Part shown: one piece after another, positions 39,485 through 48,617 of the stretch | How positions within the stretch are numbered: position 1 is the stretch's first letter | How the letters are laid out: every line of letters starts with the position of its first letter | Assembly (NCBI RefSeq): GCF_013343215.1 | Contig: NZ_CP039143.1 | Coordinates: forward strand, 496,001-560,000 | DNA: 64,000 bases | Reading direction: 5' to 3' | DNA from: Acinetobacter sp. 10FS3-1 | Lineage (GTDB): Bacteria; Pseudomonadota; Gammaproteobacteria; Pseudomonadales; Moraxellaceae | Made by a program: the position numbers and the translations under genes | The notes under the pieces: generated by a model | Seen by the model: only the letters and a program-made list of their open reading frames with translations | What the model was told of the DNA's origin: nothing | Databases searched by the model: none

Positions 39485-40474
39485 ATGCTTAAAAATAAAA
39501 CCATCTTTAGCCTCAGTCTTCTTGCAGCAGCAATGGCACTAACAGCATGCCAGCCTAAAAATACTGAACCTCAAGAGGATAAAGTAACTCAATCACAGAC
39601 TATGGCTCAGGCTGAGGTATTAAAACTGGCTGGGGATGTAGAAAAATTAACTTTAAATCTACCAGAATGTGAGGGGAATAATTGCCCTGAAATGAACATC
39701 GAGCGTCTTTCCAGTAACCAGCCTTTTATTGATGAATTTATTGATCAGCAAATTTTAAAACGTCTGGATCAGACTCTGGATATTTCCGCCAAGTCGTTGA
39801 AGACCAATCCGCCGGCAGTAAGTGCGGAAGAGTCAGCAGCCTCCAGTCCAGTTCAGGCAGATGAGCCGGCCGCCTCGGTTGCCATTGAAACTCCAAAACA
39901 GCAACTGGAAAAACAGGTTACTCCGTATGTAGAAACATTTTTATCTTTAGATAAGGAACTGAAAGACTTAGGTTCCAGTCATCAAATTAGCCTGATGATT
40001 AAACCGAAAATTCTGAATGCCAATCAGCCTTTGGCAACCGTGGTGTTAAATTCCAGCAGTTATTTGGGCGGGGCGCACGGTTCCTCTTCGCAGCGCTACT
40101 ATAACTTTGATCTGGAAAAGAAAAAAATTGTCGAATTGCAGGATATTTTAGCGCCTAATCAAAAGGCTGCTCTGGAAAAGAAAGCCCACGAAGCCTTTAA
40201 ACAGTGGGTCATTGATTCTGAACTGGCCAGCAATGTTGAGGAATATGAACAGGCATGGAAATTTAAGTTATCGGATAATTTCTATTTATCGACTCAAGGT
40301 TTGATTCTGCAATATGGAGAATACGAAATTGGTCCGTATGTGGTGGGATTGCCGCGCTTAACCATTCCTTATGATCAATTACAAACGGTCTTGAAAACAG
40401 CCTATTTACCACAGGCTGAAGTCGAAAATGAGCAAGCGGCCAGTGCGGCCCGTGACAGTAAAGCCCAGTCTTAA
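39485..40474 (+). CDS. Lipoprotein with DUF4163 and DUF3298 domains, copy B
   Basis: 329 residues. Lipobox ALTAC (Cys22). After a Ser/Ala/Glu-rich linker (about 110-140, low complexity), LNSSSYLGGAHGSSSQRYYNFDLEKKKIVELQDIL gives the GGAHG motif and DUF3298 start, with a C-terminal beta region ending VPVG-type loops (IGPYVVGLPRLTIPYDQL). The low-complexity insert is missing in copy A. The pair implies duplication. Its TAA overlaps the tatD ATG by one base (TAATG), so tatD is probably coupled to it. Confidence 0.8.
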   Translation: MLKNKTIFSLSLLAAAMALTACQPKNTEPQEDKVTQSQTMAQAEVLKLAGDVEKLTLNLPECEGNNCPEMNIERLSSNQPFIDEFIDQQILKRLDQTLDISAKSLKTNPPAVSAEESAASSPVQADEPAASVAIETPKQQLEKQVTPYVETFLSLDKELKDLGSSHQISLMIKPKILNANQPLATVVLNSSSYLGGAHGSSSQRYYNFDLEKKKIVELQDILAPNQKAALEKKAHEAFKQWVIDSELASNVEEYEQAWKFKLSDNFYLSTQGLILQYGEYEIGPYVVGLPRLTIPYDQLQTVLKTAYLPQAEVENEQAASAARDSKAQS

Positions 40475-41295
40475 TGTCTTATTCGCTGTTTGATACCCAT
40501 ACCCATTTTGATGTTCCCGACTTTGATTCGGATCGGGAACAGTTGGCCTATGCCGCCAAAGCGATGGGGGTAGAGCGGTTAATTTTGATCGGCTTTGTCC
40601 AGTCCAGATTTCAGGACTTGCTGCACAGCCAGCGCTTTCTCAATCAATTGCGGGATGCGCCGCGGAGTTATCTGGCTCCTGGGCTGCATCCATTTTATAT
40701 TGAGCAGCATCAAAGTTCACATTTGGCAGATTTAGAAGCGTTGCTCAGCACTGAAGATTGTGTAGCAATTGGAGAAATTGGCCTCGATACCTTTTTAAAG
40801 CAGCACAAGCAGGACGCAATTTTTCAGAAGCAGCAGCATTTTTTTGTAGCGCAACTTGAATTGGCGCAGCAGTTTGACAAGCCGGTATTACTGCATATCC
40901 GAAAGTCCCATGCAGAAACTCTGGCGATCTTAAAACGGCAGCAATTCCGTTTGGGCGGTATTGCCCATGCTTTTAGTGGCGGCATAGAGGAAGCCAAGGC
41001 CTTTATTAAACTGGGGTTTAAAATTGGGGTGACCGGGCAGATTACCAATCCCAATGCTAAAAAACTCCATGCCGTAGTTCAGGAAATTGGTCCTGAACAC
41101 CTTGTTTTGGAAACCGACTGTCCCGATATGACACCCTTATGCTGTCAAATTTCTACGCAGCATCGAACCCGCAATACCCCGGCCAATTTACCTTATGTAC
41201 TGCAAGGACTGGCGCAAAGCTTAGCTATGGATCAAGAGCAGCTGGCTGAACAGCTGTGGAAAAATAGCCATCAAGCCTTGCATTTAGCGCTCTAG
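40474..41295 (+). CDS. TatD family metal-dependent hydrolase
   Basis: 273 residues. Amidohydrolase-like TIM barrel with metal ligands in DTHTHFDVPDF (start), AIGEIGLDTFL, LLHIRKSHAET, AHAFSGG and VLETDCPDM (end). Family members are 3'-5' DNases/RNases or D-aminoacyl hydrolases; the exact substrate is open. The ATG overlaps the stop of the upstream lipoprotein. It is a YjjV-type member by length and motif, not TatD proper. Confidence 0.88.
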   Translation: MSYSLFDTHTHFDVPDFDSDREQLAYAAKAMGVERLILIGFVQSRFQDLLHSQRFLNQLRDAPRSYLAPGLHPFYIEQHQSSHLADLEALLSTEDCVAIGEIGLDTFLKQHKQDAIFQKQQHFFVAQLELAQQFDKPVLLHIRKSHAETLAILKRQQFRLGGIAHAFSGGIEEAKAFIKLGFKIGVTGQITNPNAKKLHAVVQEIGPEHLVLETDCPDMTPLCCQISTQHRTRNTPANLPYVLQGLAQSLAMDQEQLAEQLWKNSHQALHLAL

Positions 41296-41422
41296 TGTAA
41301 GGGTTTGAACCAGCCGGAAATTTGACTTCCTTTCATCAGGTCTAAAAAAAGATGCATTATGCAATTTCTAAAATGCCAGAGACTTGGCATTATGCTTCTA
41401 AATTATTTTGAGTGAGATTCAC

Positions 41423-42229
41423 ATGGCACAAGGACTTTTGGCGGGTAAACGCTTTTTGATCGCAGGTATTGCAAGTAAATTATCAATTGCTTTTGGTATT
41501 GCTCAAGCCTTACATCGTGAAGGTGCAGAACTTGCTTTTACCTATCCAAATGAAAAACTGAAAAAACGTGTTGATGACTTTGCCGCACAATTTGGTTCTG
41601 AACTGGTGTTTCCTTGTGATGTGGCCGTAGATGCTGAAATTGAAGGCACCTTTGCTGAACTGGCAAAGCATTGGGACGGTCTTGATGGTGTGGTTCACTC
41701 TATCGGTTTTGCACCAGCCCATACTCTGGATGGTGACTTTACCCAGGTGACAGACCGTGAAGGTTTTAATGTTGCTCATGACATCAGTGCGTATAGTTTT
41801 GTAGCCATGGCGCGTGCTGCAAAGCCGTTATTGGCAGCACGCCAGGGTTGTCTGCTGACTCTGACTTATCAAGGTTCTGAGCGCGTGATGCCAAACTATA
41901 ACGTAATGGGGATGGCCAAAGCGTCTTTAGAGGCAGGTGTACGCTATCTGGCATCAAGCCTGGGCAAAGAAGGTATTCGTGTAAATGCAATCTCTGCCGG
42001 TCCAATCCGTACACTGGCAGCTTCAGGTATCAAGTCTTTCCGTAAAATGCTGGATCTGAATGAAAAAGTGGCACCGCTAAAACGTAACGTTACCATTGAA
42101 GAAGTGGGTAATGCGGCCTTATTCCTGTGTTCTCCATGGGCTTCAGGAATTACGGGTGAAATCCTGTATGTGGATGCCGGTTTTAATACCGTTGGTATGA
42201 GCGCAGAATTGATGCTGGATGCTGAGTAA
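41423..42229 (+). CDS. fabI: Enoyl-[acyl-carrier-protein] reductase (NADH)
   Basis: 268 residues from ATG 41423; a TTG five codons earlier would add MSEIH and is unlikely. [28 protein letters not shown] is the FabI NADH-binding start, and the catalytic Tyr-x6-Lys is in YNVMGMAKA (about 155-162). [17 protein letters not shown] is the substrate loop. FabI reduces enoyl-ACP in fatty acid elongation and is the known target of triclosan. The upstream gap of 127 bases contains no gene. Confidence 0.96.
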   Translation: MAQGLLAGKRFLIAGIASKLSIAFGIAQALHREGAELAFTYPNEKLKKRVDDFAAQFGSELVFPCDVAVDAEIEGTFAELAKHWDGLDGVVHSIGFAPAHTLDGDFTQVTDREGFNVAHDISAYSFVAMARAAKPLLAARQGCLLTLTYQGSERVMPNYNVMGMAKASLEAGVRYLASSLGKEGIRVNAISAGPIRTLAASGIKSFRKMLDLNEKVAPLKRNVTIEEVGNAALFLCSPWASGITGEILYVDAGFNTVGMSAELMLDAE

Positions 42230-42240
42230 AATGCATTAAA

Positions 42241-42350
42241 TTCTCTCTCCCTTTGAGAGAGAGTTAGAGAGAAGGGTTCTAGAATTTTAAATAATTAATT
42301 TACCTCTCCCTTTGCGACACAATGTTTCTCATCTCCTAAAAGGAGAGGGA
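42241..42350. repeat. Dispersed palindromic repeat, copy 2
   Basis: Two hairpin-forming blocks: TTCTCTCTCCCTTTGAGAGAGA around 42241-42262 and CCTCTCCC ... CTCCTAAAAGGAGAGGG at 42303-42349. It shares the CCTAAAAGG core and GGAGAGGG arms with 26630 and 58600. It lies between convergent fabI and secB, just before their terminator. Confidence 0.55.
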
Positions 42351-42360
42351 AAAAAGAAAT

Positions 42361-42388
42361 AAAAAAGACCGCACAAGCGGTCTTTTTT
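42361..42388. terminator. Bidirectional intrinsic terminator
   Basis: Perfect AAAAAAGACCGC-ACAA-GCGGTCTTTTTT hairpin; both strands give T runs. It ends fabI on one side and secB on the other. Confidence 0.92.
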
Positions 42389-42406
42389 AATATCCGGGAA
42401 AAGCGA

Positions 42407-42865
42407 TTAAGCTTGACCTTCAACCGCAGTCGCTTGCGCGCGTTGCAAGTTGGCTTCAAATTCAGCATCGAAGTTGATAGGAGTGAGCAGTAACTGCGGG
42501 AAGCTGCCTTTGGTAACCATGTCATTCACGGCTTCACGAAGGAAGGGGAACAAAATGTTCGGGCAGTAAGCACCTAGAATATAAGGTAAACGTTCTTCTT
42601 CAACGCCATCGACCAGAAAAATACCGGCTTGAGTCACATCAACGATAAACGCAGTCTCGCCCTCATTATTGGCTTGAACGACCACTTTTAAAGCCACTTC
42701 AAAATGAGTCGGATCAATTTTTTCTGCCGAAGAAGACAGATTGATATTTAACTCAGGTTGCCATTGCTTGGTAAAAACTTGCGCCCCAGGAACTTCAAAA
42801 GAAATATCTTTAGTGTAAATGCGCTCTAATGCCAGTTGTGGTTGAGCTTGTTGTTCTTCACTCAT
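42407..42865 (-). CDS. secB: Protein-export chaperone SecB
   Basis: 152 residues. [21 protein letters not shown] and the later [18 protein letters not shown] are the SecB signatures. It holds preproteins unfolded and passes them to SecA. Its C-terminal helix ends QATAVEGQA. It follows grxC by 37 bases in the rhodanese-grxC-secB gene order that is frequent in proteobacteria. Confidence 0.96.
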   Translation of the reverse strand: MSEEQQAQPQLALERIYTKDISFEVPGAQVFTKQWQPELNINLSSSAEKIDPTHFEVALKVVVQANNEGETAFIVDVTQAGIFLVDGVEEERLPYILGAYCPNILFPFLREAVNDMVTKGSFPQLLLTPINFDAEFEANLQRAQATAVEGQA

Positions 42866-42902
42866 TCTTTAATCCTTAATATAAAATAATGATTTTAGTA
42901 AA

Positions 42903-43157
42903 TTAAGCCAGTAAATCGTCAAGTTTGCCTTCACGCTCTAACGCATAAAGCTGGTCAAAACCGCCGATGAATTGTTCATTGATAAAAATTTGTGGCACGG
43001 TACGGTGATTGGTGCGCTGCATCAATTCAATACGTACTTCAGGTGCTTCATTCGACAAATTGATTTCTTTGTACGCAACGCCTTTGCGCTCAAGGAGCTG
43101 TTTTGCACGGACACAATACGGACATACAGTTGTCGAATAAATAGTGACTTCAGCCAT
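42903..43157 (-). CDS. grxC: Glutaredoxin 3
   Basis: 84 residues from ATG 43157, with AGGAGA six bases upstream; a TTG two codons earlier is rejected. The dithiol active site CPYC is at 12-15, with TVPQIFI (cis-Pro) and GGFDQLYALE completing the glutathione site. It reduces disulfides in the cytoplasm with glutathione. Middle of the rhodanese-grxC-secB operon. Confidence 0.95.
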   Translation of the reverse strand: MAEVTIYSTTVCPYCVRAKQLLERKGVAYKEINLSNEAPEVRIELMQRTNHRTVPQIFINEQFIGGFDQLYALEREGKLDDLLA

Positions 43158-43178
43158 GGTCAATCTCCTGTTCGCAGA

Positions 43179-43586
43179 TTATTTGCTTTTAATTAGAGGT
43201 AAACCTTGAGCTTTCCAGTTGCTGATTCCGCCATCAAGACGATAAGCATCTGCATGACCGACCTGCTGGAGTGCAGAACCTGCAACCTGCCCAAGATTAC
43301 AAATGAACACCAGCGGGCGATCAGATGTTTTTAACTCATCAAGATGTTTTGTAATTTGGCTATAGGGAATGTTGCGGCTCCCACTGATGTGGCCTTCGCG
43401 AAAATCTTTGCCATCACGTAAATCAATCAGCATGGCATTTTTGGCTTTGACTAAAATGCCCAGCGATTGCGGGGAAATTTTACGACCGTTACGTTGACCT
43501 TCGATAATGAAGAATAAAACCACGAGTACCGCGAGTGTTCCAAACAAGAAGGGGTGATTCCCCATAAACTCGAACCAACGTTCCAC
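43179..43586 (-). CDS. Membrane-anchored rhodanese-like protein (YibN-type)
   Basis: 135 residues from GTG 43586, with AGGTGG just before it; longer in-frame starts lack a ribosome site. One membrane helix (FLFGTLAVLVVLFFII) precedes a rhodanese domain with MLIDLRDGKDFREGHISGSRNIPYSQ and the active-site Cys in VFICNLGQVAGSA. It is the YibN type, which precedes grxC and secB in many gammaproteobacteria. It links sulfur transfer or membrane biogenesis to export. First gene of the operon. Confidence 0.88.
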   Translation of the reverse strand: MERWFEFMGNHPFLFGTLAVLVVLFFIIEGQRNGRKISPQSLGILVKAKNAMLIDLRDGKDFREGHISGSRNIPYSQITKHLDELKTSDRPLVFICNLGQVAGSALQQVGHADAYRLDGGISNWKAQGLPLIKSK

Positions 43587-43679
43587 AATCCACCTAATTA
43601 CAATTTTGAAATTGCCAAGAGTATAGCTCATAAATATGGTGATCAAAATCACCGCTTCAAGGGCTAAGGCTTAAGAAAA

Positions 43680-44738
43680 TTAATTTTTTTGCTGTGCTTC
43701 CGTGATTTCATCAATTAAACGCAGATAGCTGTCCAGTCGGCGGGGTAAAATTTCACCATCTGCTGCTGCTATACGCAGGGCACACTGCTTTTCGTGTTTA
43801 TGGGTACAGTTCCGGAACTGGCAGTGACCAAGCAGATTTTCAATTTCTGGAAAGCCGCTGGGGATCTTTTCTAAAGGCAGATGCCATAAACCAAATTCAC
43901 GGATTCCCGGTGAGTCAATCAGGGCTGCATTTTCACCAAAAGGAATCAGGCGAGTCGAGGTCGTGGTGTGTTGCCCCAGCGCTGAGTTTTCAGAAATCAC
44001 ATTGGTCTTTTGTGCCGCATCCGGTACGATGGCATTGATTAAAGTGCTTTTACCCACACCCGACTGACCGACAAAGGCAACGGTCTCATCATTCAAGCGG
44101 GCGGTTAATGCAGATAGGTCTCCATCCGACTGGGTCTGCATCACTTCATAGCCTAAATCTTTGTATTCATTCAATAGTTCCAGAATAGGGTCCTGCTCTT
44201 TAAGTAGGTCGGACTTATTCAACACCAGTAATGCCGGAATTTGAGCGTCGGCACAGGCGACCAGATAGCGGTCAATTAAACCCGGGGCAGGTTCAGGCAG
44301 TGGTGCAAATACAATGACAATCAGGGAAATATTGGCTGCCACCGGTTTGACCTTGTGATAACGGTCAGGACGGGTCAATAAGGATTTACGCGGATGAATC
44401 GCGGTGATAATTCCGAGACCAGTATTCGGATCGGCTTGCCATTTTACCCGGTCGCCGGTAACCAAAAGTTCGAGGTTGGTCCGGGTATGACAGCGCCAGA
44501 CACTGTCTGGTTCAATGGGTTTCCAGAACGGTTCCGGCTCACCATCGGCGACCACAGGTTTTTCAGGATGCGGCTCAGGTACCGACAAGGTCTGAACTTC
44601 GAGCTGGCGGCCATAATGCTGTACCACTAAGCCTTCCAGGTCCTGGGAGGTATCAAGATCTTCCTGACGCGTTTTCTGCTGTTTCTGAATACGGCGCTGC
44701 TGTTGTTCGGTCAAACGACGCTTACGGATTAAAGCCAT
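43680..44738 (-). CDS. rsgA: Ribosome small-subunit GTPase RsgA
   Basis: 352 residues. The circularly permuted GTPase order is clear: G4 LNKSDLL first, then G1 GQSGVGKSTLINAI, then G3 DSPGIREFGLW. The C-terminal zinc site is CQFRNCTHKHEKQC. An N-terminal OB domain precedes this, with a long basic extension (MALIRKRRLTEQQQRRIQKQQKTR). It matures the 30S subunit and checks the decoding centre. Divergent from orn. Confidence 0.96.
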   Translation of the reverse strand: MALIRKRRLTEQQQRRIQKQQKTRQEDLDTSQDLEGLVVQHYGRQLEVQTLSVPEPHPEKPVVADGEPEPFWKPIEPDSVWRCHTRTNLELLVTGDRVKWQADPNTGLGIITAIHPRKSLLTRPDRYHKVKPVAANISLIVIVFAPLPEPAPGLIDRYLVACADAQIPALLVLNKSDLLKEQDPILELLNEYKDLGYEVMQTQSDGDLSALTARLNDETVAFVGQSGVGKSTLINAIVPDAAQKTNVISENSALGQHTTTSTRLIPFGENAALIDSPGIREFGLWHLPLEKIPSGFPEIENLLGHCQFRNCTHKHEKQCALRIAAADGEILPRRLDSYLRLIDEITEAQQKN

Positions 44739-44860
44739 TCAATTCCTAAAAAACCATGGGTGCGAGAAGGCAAAAATAGCATGAAGCCGAGGGTGAATAC
44801 AGCCAAGTCGCAGGAAATTTGCTACTATATTATTTTTAAACTGATTAGATCACACAATTT

Positions 44861-45418
44861 ATGAGCAGCACACCGGATAGCCGCCTGATTTGGATTGACC
44901 TGGAAATGACAGGTCTGGACACTGACAATGATCAGATTATTGAAATCGCCACCATTGTGACGGATGATAACCTGAATATTCTTGCTGAGGGTCCTGTGCT
45001 GGTTGTGCATCAGTCAGATCGTATCTTGAATGCGATGGATGAATGGAATACCCGTCAACATGGCCAGTCCGGTCTGATTGAACGTGTGCGCCGCAGTAAA
45101 TTAAAGGCGCAGGATGCCGAGCGGGAAACCATTGAATTCTTGAAAAAATGGGTGAATCCGAAAGTATCACCAATGTGTGGGAACTCGATCTGTCAGGACC
45201 GGCGTTTCCTGCACCGTCTGATGCCGGAGCTGGAACAGTATTTTCATTACCGTAATCTGGATGTCTCTTCAGTCAAGGAGCTGGCCAAACGCTGGCGTCC
45301 TGAAATCATGAGCGGTCTTAAGAAAAATGCCTCGCATCTGGCGATGGATGACATTCGTGATTCGATTGCCGAACTGAAATATTACCGTGAATATTTTTTC
45401 ATTATGAATAAAGACTAA
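44861..45418 (+). CDS. orn: Oligoribonuclease
   Basis: 185 residues. DEDDh exonuclease motifs: Exo [11 protein letters not shown] (12-20), Exo [13 protein letters not shown], Exo [14 protein letters not shown] with catalytic His. Degrades 2-5 nucleotide RNAs and pGpG from cyclic di-GMP turnover. Divergent from rsgA; the same pairing is common in gammaproteobacteria. A terminator follows. Confidence 0.96.
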   Translation: MSSTPDSRLIWIDLEMTGLDTDNDQIIEIATIVTDDNLNILAEGPVLVVHQSDRILNAMDEWNTRQHGQSGLIERVRRSKLKAQDAERETIEFLKKWVNPKVSPMCGNSICQDRRFLHRLMPELEQYFHYRNLDVSSVKELAKRWRPEIMSGLKKNASHLAMDDIRDSIAELKYYREYFFIMNKD

Positions 45419-45433
45419 GTTCAAGTGACATGA

Positions 45434-45457
45434 AAAGAGGCTTAAGCCTCTTTTTTT
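45434..45457 (+). terminator. Intrinsic terminator of orn
   Basis: AAGAGGC-TTAA-GCCTCTT hairpin followed by seven T, 15 bases after the orn stop. Confidence 0.88.
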
Positions 45458-45502
45458 ATTTTGTTGAGCGCGTTTTTTCTAGAGTGAAAATATTCAATGC
45501 GA

Positions 45503-45694
45503 TCAAAACAAACCCACAGGAGCAATAACCCAATCAGATGAGGCTGTGTTCATTATGGCGAAGATGACAAAGCCAAATCATCCTAAGCGAATGAGACTAC
45601 TGTGAGAATGGGGTTGTGTGTTTGGGGCGAGGCAGAAAATAAAAATAAAGCAGGTTGCACAGAAGCTTCCAACCCAGAAGGTGATAAATAGCAT
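45503..45694 (-). pseudogene. Small membrane protein ORF interrupted by an in-frame TGA
   Basis: On the reverse strand, an ATG at 45694 with GAAAGG two bases before it opens a 63-codon frame. The first 38 residues (MLFITFWVGSFCATCFIFIF then CLAPNTQPHS) form a hydrophobic protein; TGA at 45580-45578 follows; the next 24 residues continue hydrophobic (FGFVIFAIMNTASSDW, VIAPVGLF) to a second TGA. A Trp codon (TGG) at the TGA would restore one small protein with two or three membrane helices. The family is not recognised. The rest of 45458-45878 shows no gene. Confidence 0.4.
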
Positions 45695-45878
45695 GACCTT
45701 TCACCCTCTTTAGCTAGATGACAGCTGCTTAATGGGTTGCTGATATTTCATTTGTTGTGGGCAGGTTGGCGTGCTCATCAGAGCTGATGATCGTTGAAAT
45801 GGATTGAACATTTAATGGCAGTAAAAAAAAGCGGATTTTGCTAAAATGATCGAGTATTTTTATTGCTATAGATGACCT

Positions 45879-46649
45879 ATGACTGATCTGCTTCAAGATG
45901 ATGAATATGAACGCCGTTTTGCCGGTGTGGCCAAGATTTATGGCGAGGACAGCTTTCATCATTATGAAAACAGTCATGTGATGGTTATTGGTATTGGCGG
46001 GGTGGGTTCTTGGGCGGTTGAAGCACTGGCACGAACCGGGATTGGCGAGCTGACCCTGGTCGACATGGATGTGGTTGCAGCATCGAATATCAACCGTCAG
46101 TTACCGGCCATGACCACCACCTTGGGCTGTGAGAAAATTGAAATTATGGCGGAGCGTTGCCGGGCCATTAATCCCCGCATCAAGGTGAATCTGATTGATG
46201 ACTACCTCACCGCTGAAAATGTGAAAGAGCTGCTGGCTGGACAGCCTGATATCATTCTGGACTGTATTGATGACGTCAAAGCCAAATTGGCGCTGATGCT
46301 GCATTGCCGTTTTAACAAGCTACCTTTAATTGTTTCTGGCGGTGCCGGCGGGAAATTAGATCCTTTAAAAATTCGCGTGGCTGATTTGTCCAGGACCGAA
46401 CAGGATCCGATGCTGGCCAAATTACGTACCCAATTACGTGCCAAAGGTATCTGTAAAAAGCCTAAAGAAAAATTTGGCATCACCTGTGTCTATTCAATTG
46501 ATAATCCATTCTCAGGTGCCGAGGTATGTGCCAGTGCTGGTCTGCGCTGTGGGGGTTATGGCTCAGCTGTTGTGGTGACCTCCAGCTTTGCCATGATCGC
46601 CGTCTCAGAAGTACTGAAAAAACTTGATGCGAAGCGCAGTAAAGCCTGA
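45879..46649 (+). CDS. tcdA: tRNA threonylcarbamoyladenosine dehydratase
   Basis: 256 residues. E1-like ATP-binding GIGGVGSWAVEALARTGIGELTLVDMD at about 38-64, with the adenylating Arg-Gln segment NRQLPA. FGITCVYSID and CASAGLRCGGYG near the end hold the C-terminal CsdL/TcdA features. It cyclises t6A37 of tRNAs to ct6A with ATP, often with CsdE/CsdA sulfur delivery. Its promoter lies downstream of the broken small ORF, and its ATG follows CTATAGATGACCT. Confidence 0.94.
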   Translation: MTDLLQDDEYERRFAGVAKIYGEDSFHHYENSHVMVIGIGGVGSWAVEALARTGIGELTLVDMDVVAASNINRQLPAMTTTLGCEKIEIMAERCRAINPRIKVNLIDDYLTAENVKELLAGQPDIILDCIDDVKAKLALMLHCRFNKLPLIVSGGAGGKLDPLKIRVADLSRTEQDPMLAKLRTQLRAKGICKKPKEKFGITCVYSIDNPFSGAEVCASAGLRCGGYGSAVVVTSSFAMIAVSEVLKKLDAKRSKA

Positions 46650-46747
46650 TTAGGCCACTTAAAAAACACAGAGCCTAGGCTGTAGTTTATGTTAAATTTA
46701 CAATAATGATTTTATACACATAACAAAAACAATGTCTTGGAGCAACT

Positions 46748-48565
46748 ATGTGGTTTTTGCTAGTGCTGATTTTGGGGATTGCTGCTTTAGCCTTCTGGAT
46801 GTGGAAGCGTCCTGATCCGGTCCAACGTGATCAGGCCAAGGCTGTGCAGCATGATTTATGGATTGAGCAGATGGACGCCCAGCTCAAGCATGCGGCACGT
46901 TTAGCTGCTGATCCTGATCATCCGGACCATGAACGTGCCTATCAGATTTATCAGAGCCTGGCACAGCAGCAGGAATGGCCGCAGGCCTATGTCGGTATGG
47001 CCTTGATGCATTTAAAGGCGCAGGGGCGTGAGCAGAATTCAGAAAAAGCCATCAGCTTGTTTGAAAAAGCTTTCAGTTTGGGAAGTGAAGAAGCTGCCTA
47101 TCATTTGGGCCAGATGTACGATGGTCATCCTCAGCATGTGAATGATCCTGAAAAAGCCTTGTACTGGTATCGGCATGCGGTGGCTCGTGGTCATCTGGAT
47201 GCCCAGTATCGTATGAGCGCGCTGACTGAAACTGACCATGGTGCAGCAGAACAGCAGCGGCTGCAACTTTTGCTTCAACATGCCAGACAGGGCCATGCCA
47301 ATTCACAGTATCAGCTGGCACAGCACTATCTGGCAGAGGGCGCTCAGCAGGACCTGAGTTTAGGCATGCATTACCTGTTTCTGGCCGCACAGCAGGATCA
47401 TCTGATGGCTAATCAGCAGATTGCTGATGCGTATGCGCGCGGCAAAATTTTACCGCAGGACCACAAACAGGCGCTGTATTTTATTAAGCGCTGTATTCAT
47501 TTAGGCGACCAGAGCGGGTTGTATGATTATTATGCTGGTGTTTTATTGGGCTGGATTGATACTGACCAGCGTCAACGGGTGTTTCAGCATCTGTTGCAGC
47601 AGTCCAGAGAACATACAGATGCCCAGGCTAAAACCTTAATCGGTCTGGCCTATTTTCATGGCTGGTATGTCGATAAAAATCAGACCATGGCTTTTCGTTA
47701 CTGGTCTGAAGCAGCTCAGAGCCAGCATCCGCAGGCACTTAATCTGATTGCGGCACTATATTTTGAATCTTATCTAGTTGCCCATGAGCCGGAAAAAGCT
47801 TTCCTGCTTTATCAAAGTGCAGCAGCAATGAAGCCTGATGATAATTTTAACCAGATGGGGCAGGCACTCTGCTATTTAAACGGAGTCGGTGTTGCCAAAG
47901 ATACCGCCAAAGCCACCCGGATGATTCAAGCAGTTGCCCAGCAGGAGCAGCTCAAGGCTGAATCAGAAGCGAGTTTGGTTTATATGGTCGGACGTTTTTA
48001 TAGCCAGCCGGAATATCCGCTTCCGACACGAGAAAAGGCCGTGCAATATCTGAATCAGGCAGTTGCCCAAGGTTCTGCGGAAGCAGCCTGGTTTCTGTAT
48101 CAGGCTTATGCGGGGCTTCATCCGGTCTTTGAGCTCCATGACGAATTGGCCAAACGTTATCTCCATCAGGCCGCTCAGCTGGGTCATGTACAAGCTCAGG
48201 CAGAATTGGGCTTGATGTATCTGCAAGGCAAGATGGTAGAGCAAGATCTGGCCACAGGACTGAAGTATCTTCAGCAGGCTGCCAGCCAGCACAATGCCTT
48301 GGCGTTAAATGCGCTGGGAGAGGCGATGGAGCAGGGAGTAGGCGTCACCCCGGATTTGGATCAGGCTATGGCTTATTATCGTCAGGCCGCGGCGCAGGTA
48401 AATGCAGATGCTTATGGTCATCTGGGACGTTTATATACCAAAGGAGTTGGTGTGGAACGTGATATTGCCACGGCACGCGAATGGCTGGAAAAAGCCAGCC
48501 TGTTGGGACATCAGTCCTCAAGTGAGCTGCTCAAGCATATTAATGCTTATCTGCATGTCGGCTAA
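46748..48565 (+). CDS. Sel1-like repeat protein with N-terminal membrane anchor
   Basis: 605 residues. An N-terminal helix (MWFLLVLILGIAALAFWMW) anchors it, with no signal-cleavage site. After about residue 45 come repeated Sel1 units of about 36 residues (A-x2-LG-x2-Y-x-G pattern). These include AAYHLGQMYDGHPQHVNDPEKALYWYRHAVARG, ALNALGEAMEQGVGVTPDLDQAMAYYRQAA and AYGHLGRLYTKGVGVERDIATAREWLEKAS. Such proteins scaffold protein-protein contacts, often at the envelope. Partner unknown. Terminator follows directly. Confidence 0.85.
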   Translation: MWFLLVLILGIAALAFWMWKRPDPVQRDQAKAVQHDLWIEQMDAQLKHAARLAADPDHPDHERAYQIYQSLAQQQEWPQAYVGMALMHLKAQGREQNSEKAISLFEKAFSLGSEEAAYHLGQMYDGHPQHVNDPEKALYWYRHAVARGHLDAQYRMSALTETDHGAAEQQRLQLLLQHARQGHANSQYQLAQHYLAEGAQQDLSLGMHYLFLAAQQDHLMANQQIADAYARGKILPQDHKQALYFIKRCIHLGDQSGLYDYYAGVLLGWIDTDQRQRVFQHLLQQSREHTDAQAKTLIGLAYFHGWYVDKNQTMAFRYWSEAAQSQHPQALNLIAALYFESYLVAHEPEKAFLLYQSAAAMKPDDNFNQMGQALCYLNGVGVAKDTAKATRMIQAVAQQEQLKAESEASLVYMVGRFYSQPEYPLPTREKAVQYLNQAVAQGSAEAAWFLYQAYAGLHPVFELHDELAKRYLHQAAQLGHVQAQAELGLMYLQGKMVEQDLATGLKYLQQAASQHNALALNALGEAMEQGVGVTPDLDQAMAYYRQAAAQVNADAYGHLGRLYTKGVGVERDIATAREWLEKASLLGHQSSSELLKHINAYLHVG

Positions 48566-48572
48566 GCAACGC

Positions 48573-48604
48573 AAAAAAACCGCTGTCTAAACAGCGGTTT
48601 TTTA
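48573..48604. terminator. Bidirectional intrinsic terminator
   Basis: AAAAAACCGCTGT-CTAA-ACAGCGGTTTTTT hairpin. It ends the Sel1 protein gene and, on the opposite strand, the MacAB exporter operon. Confidence 0.92.
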
Positions 48605-48617
48605 TAGGAAAAATGCT

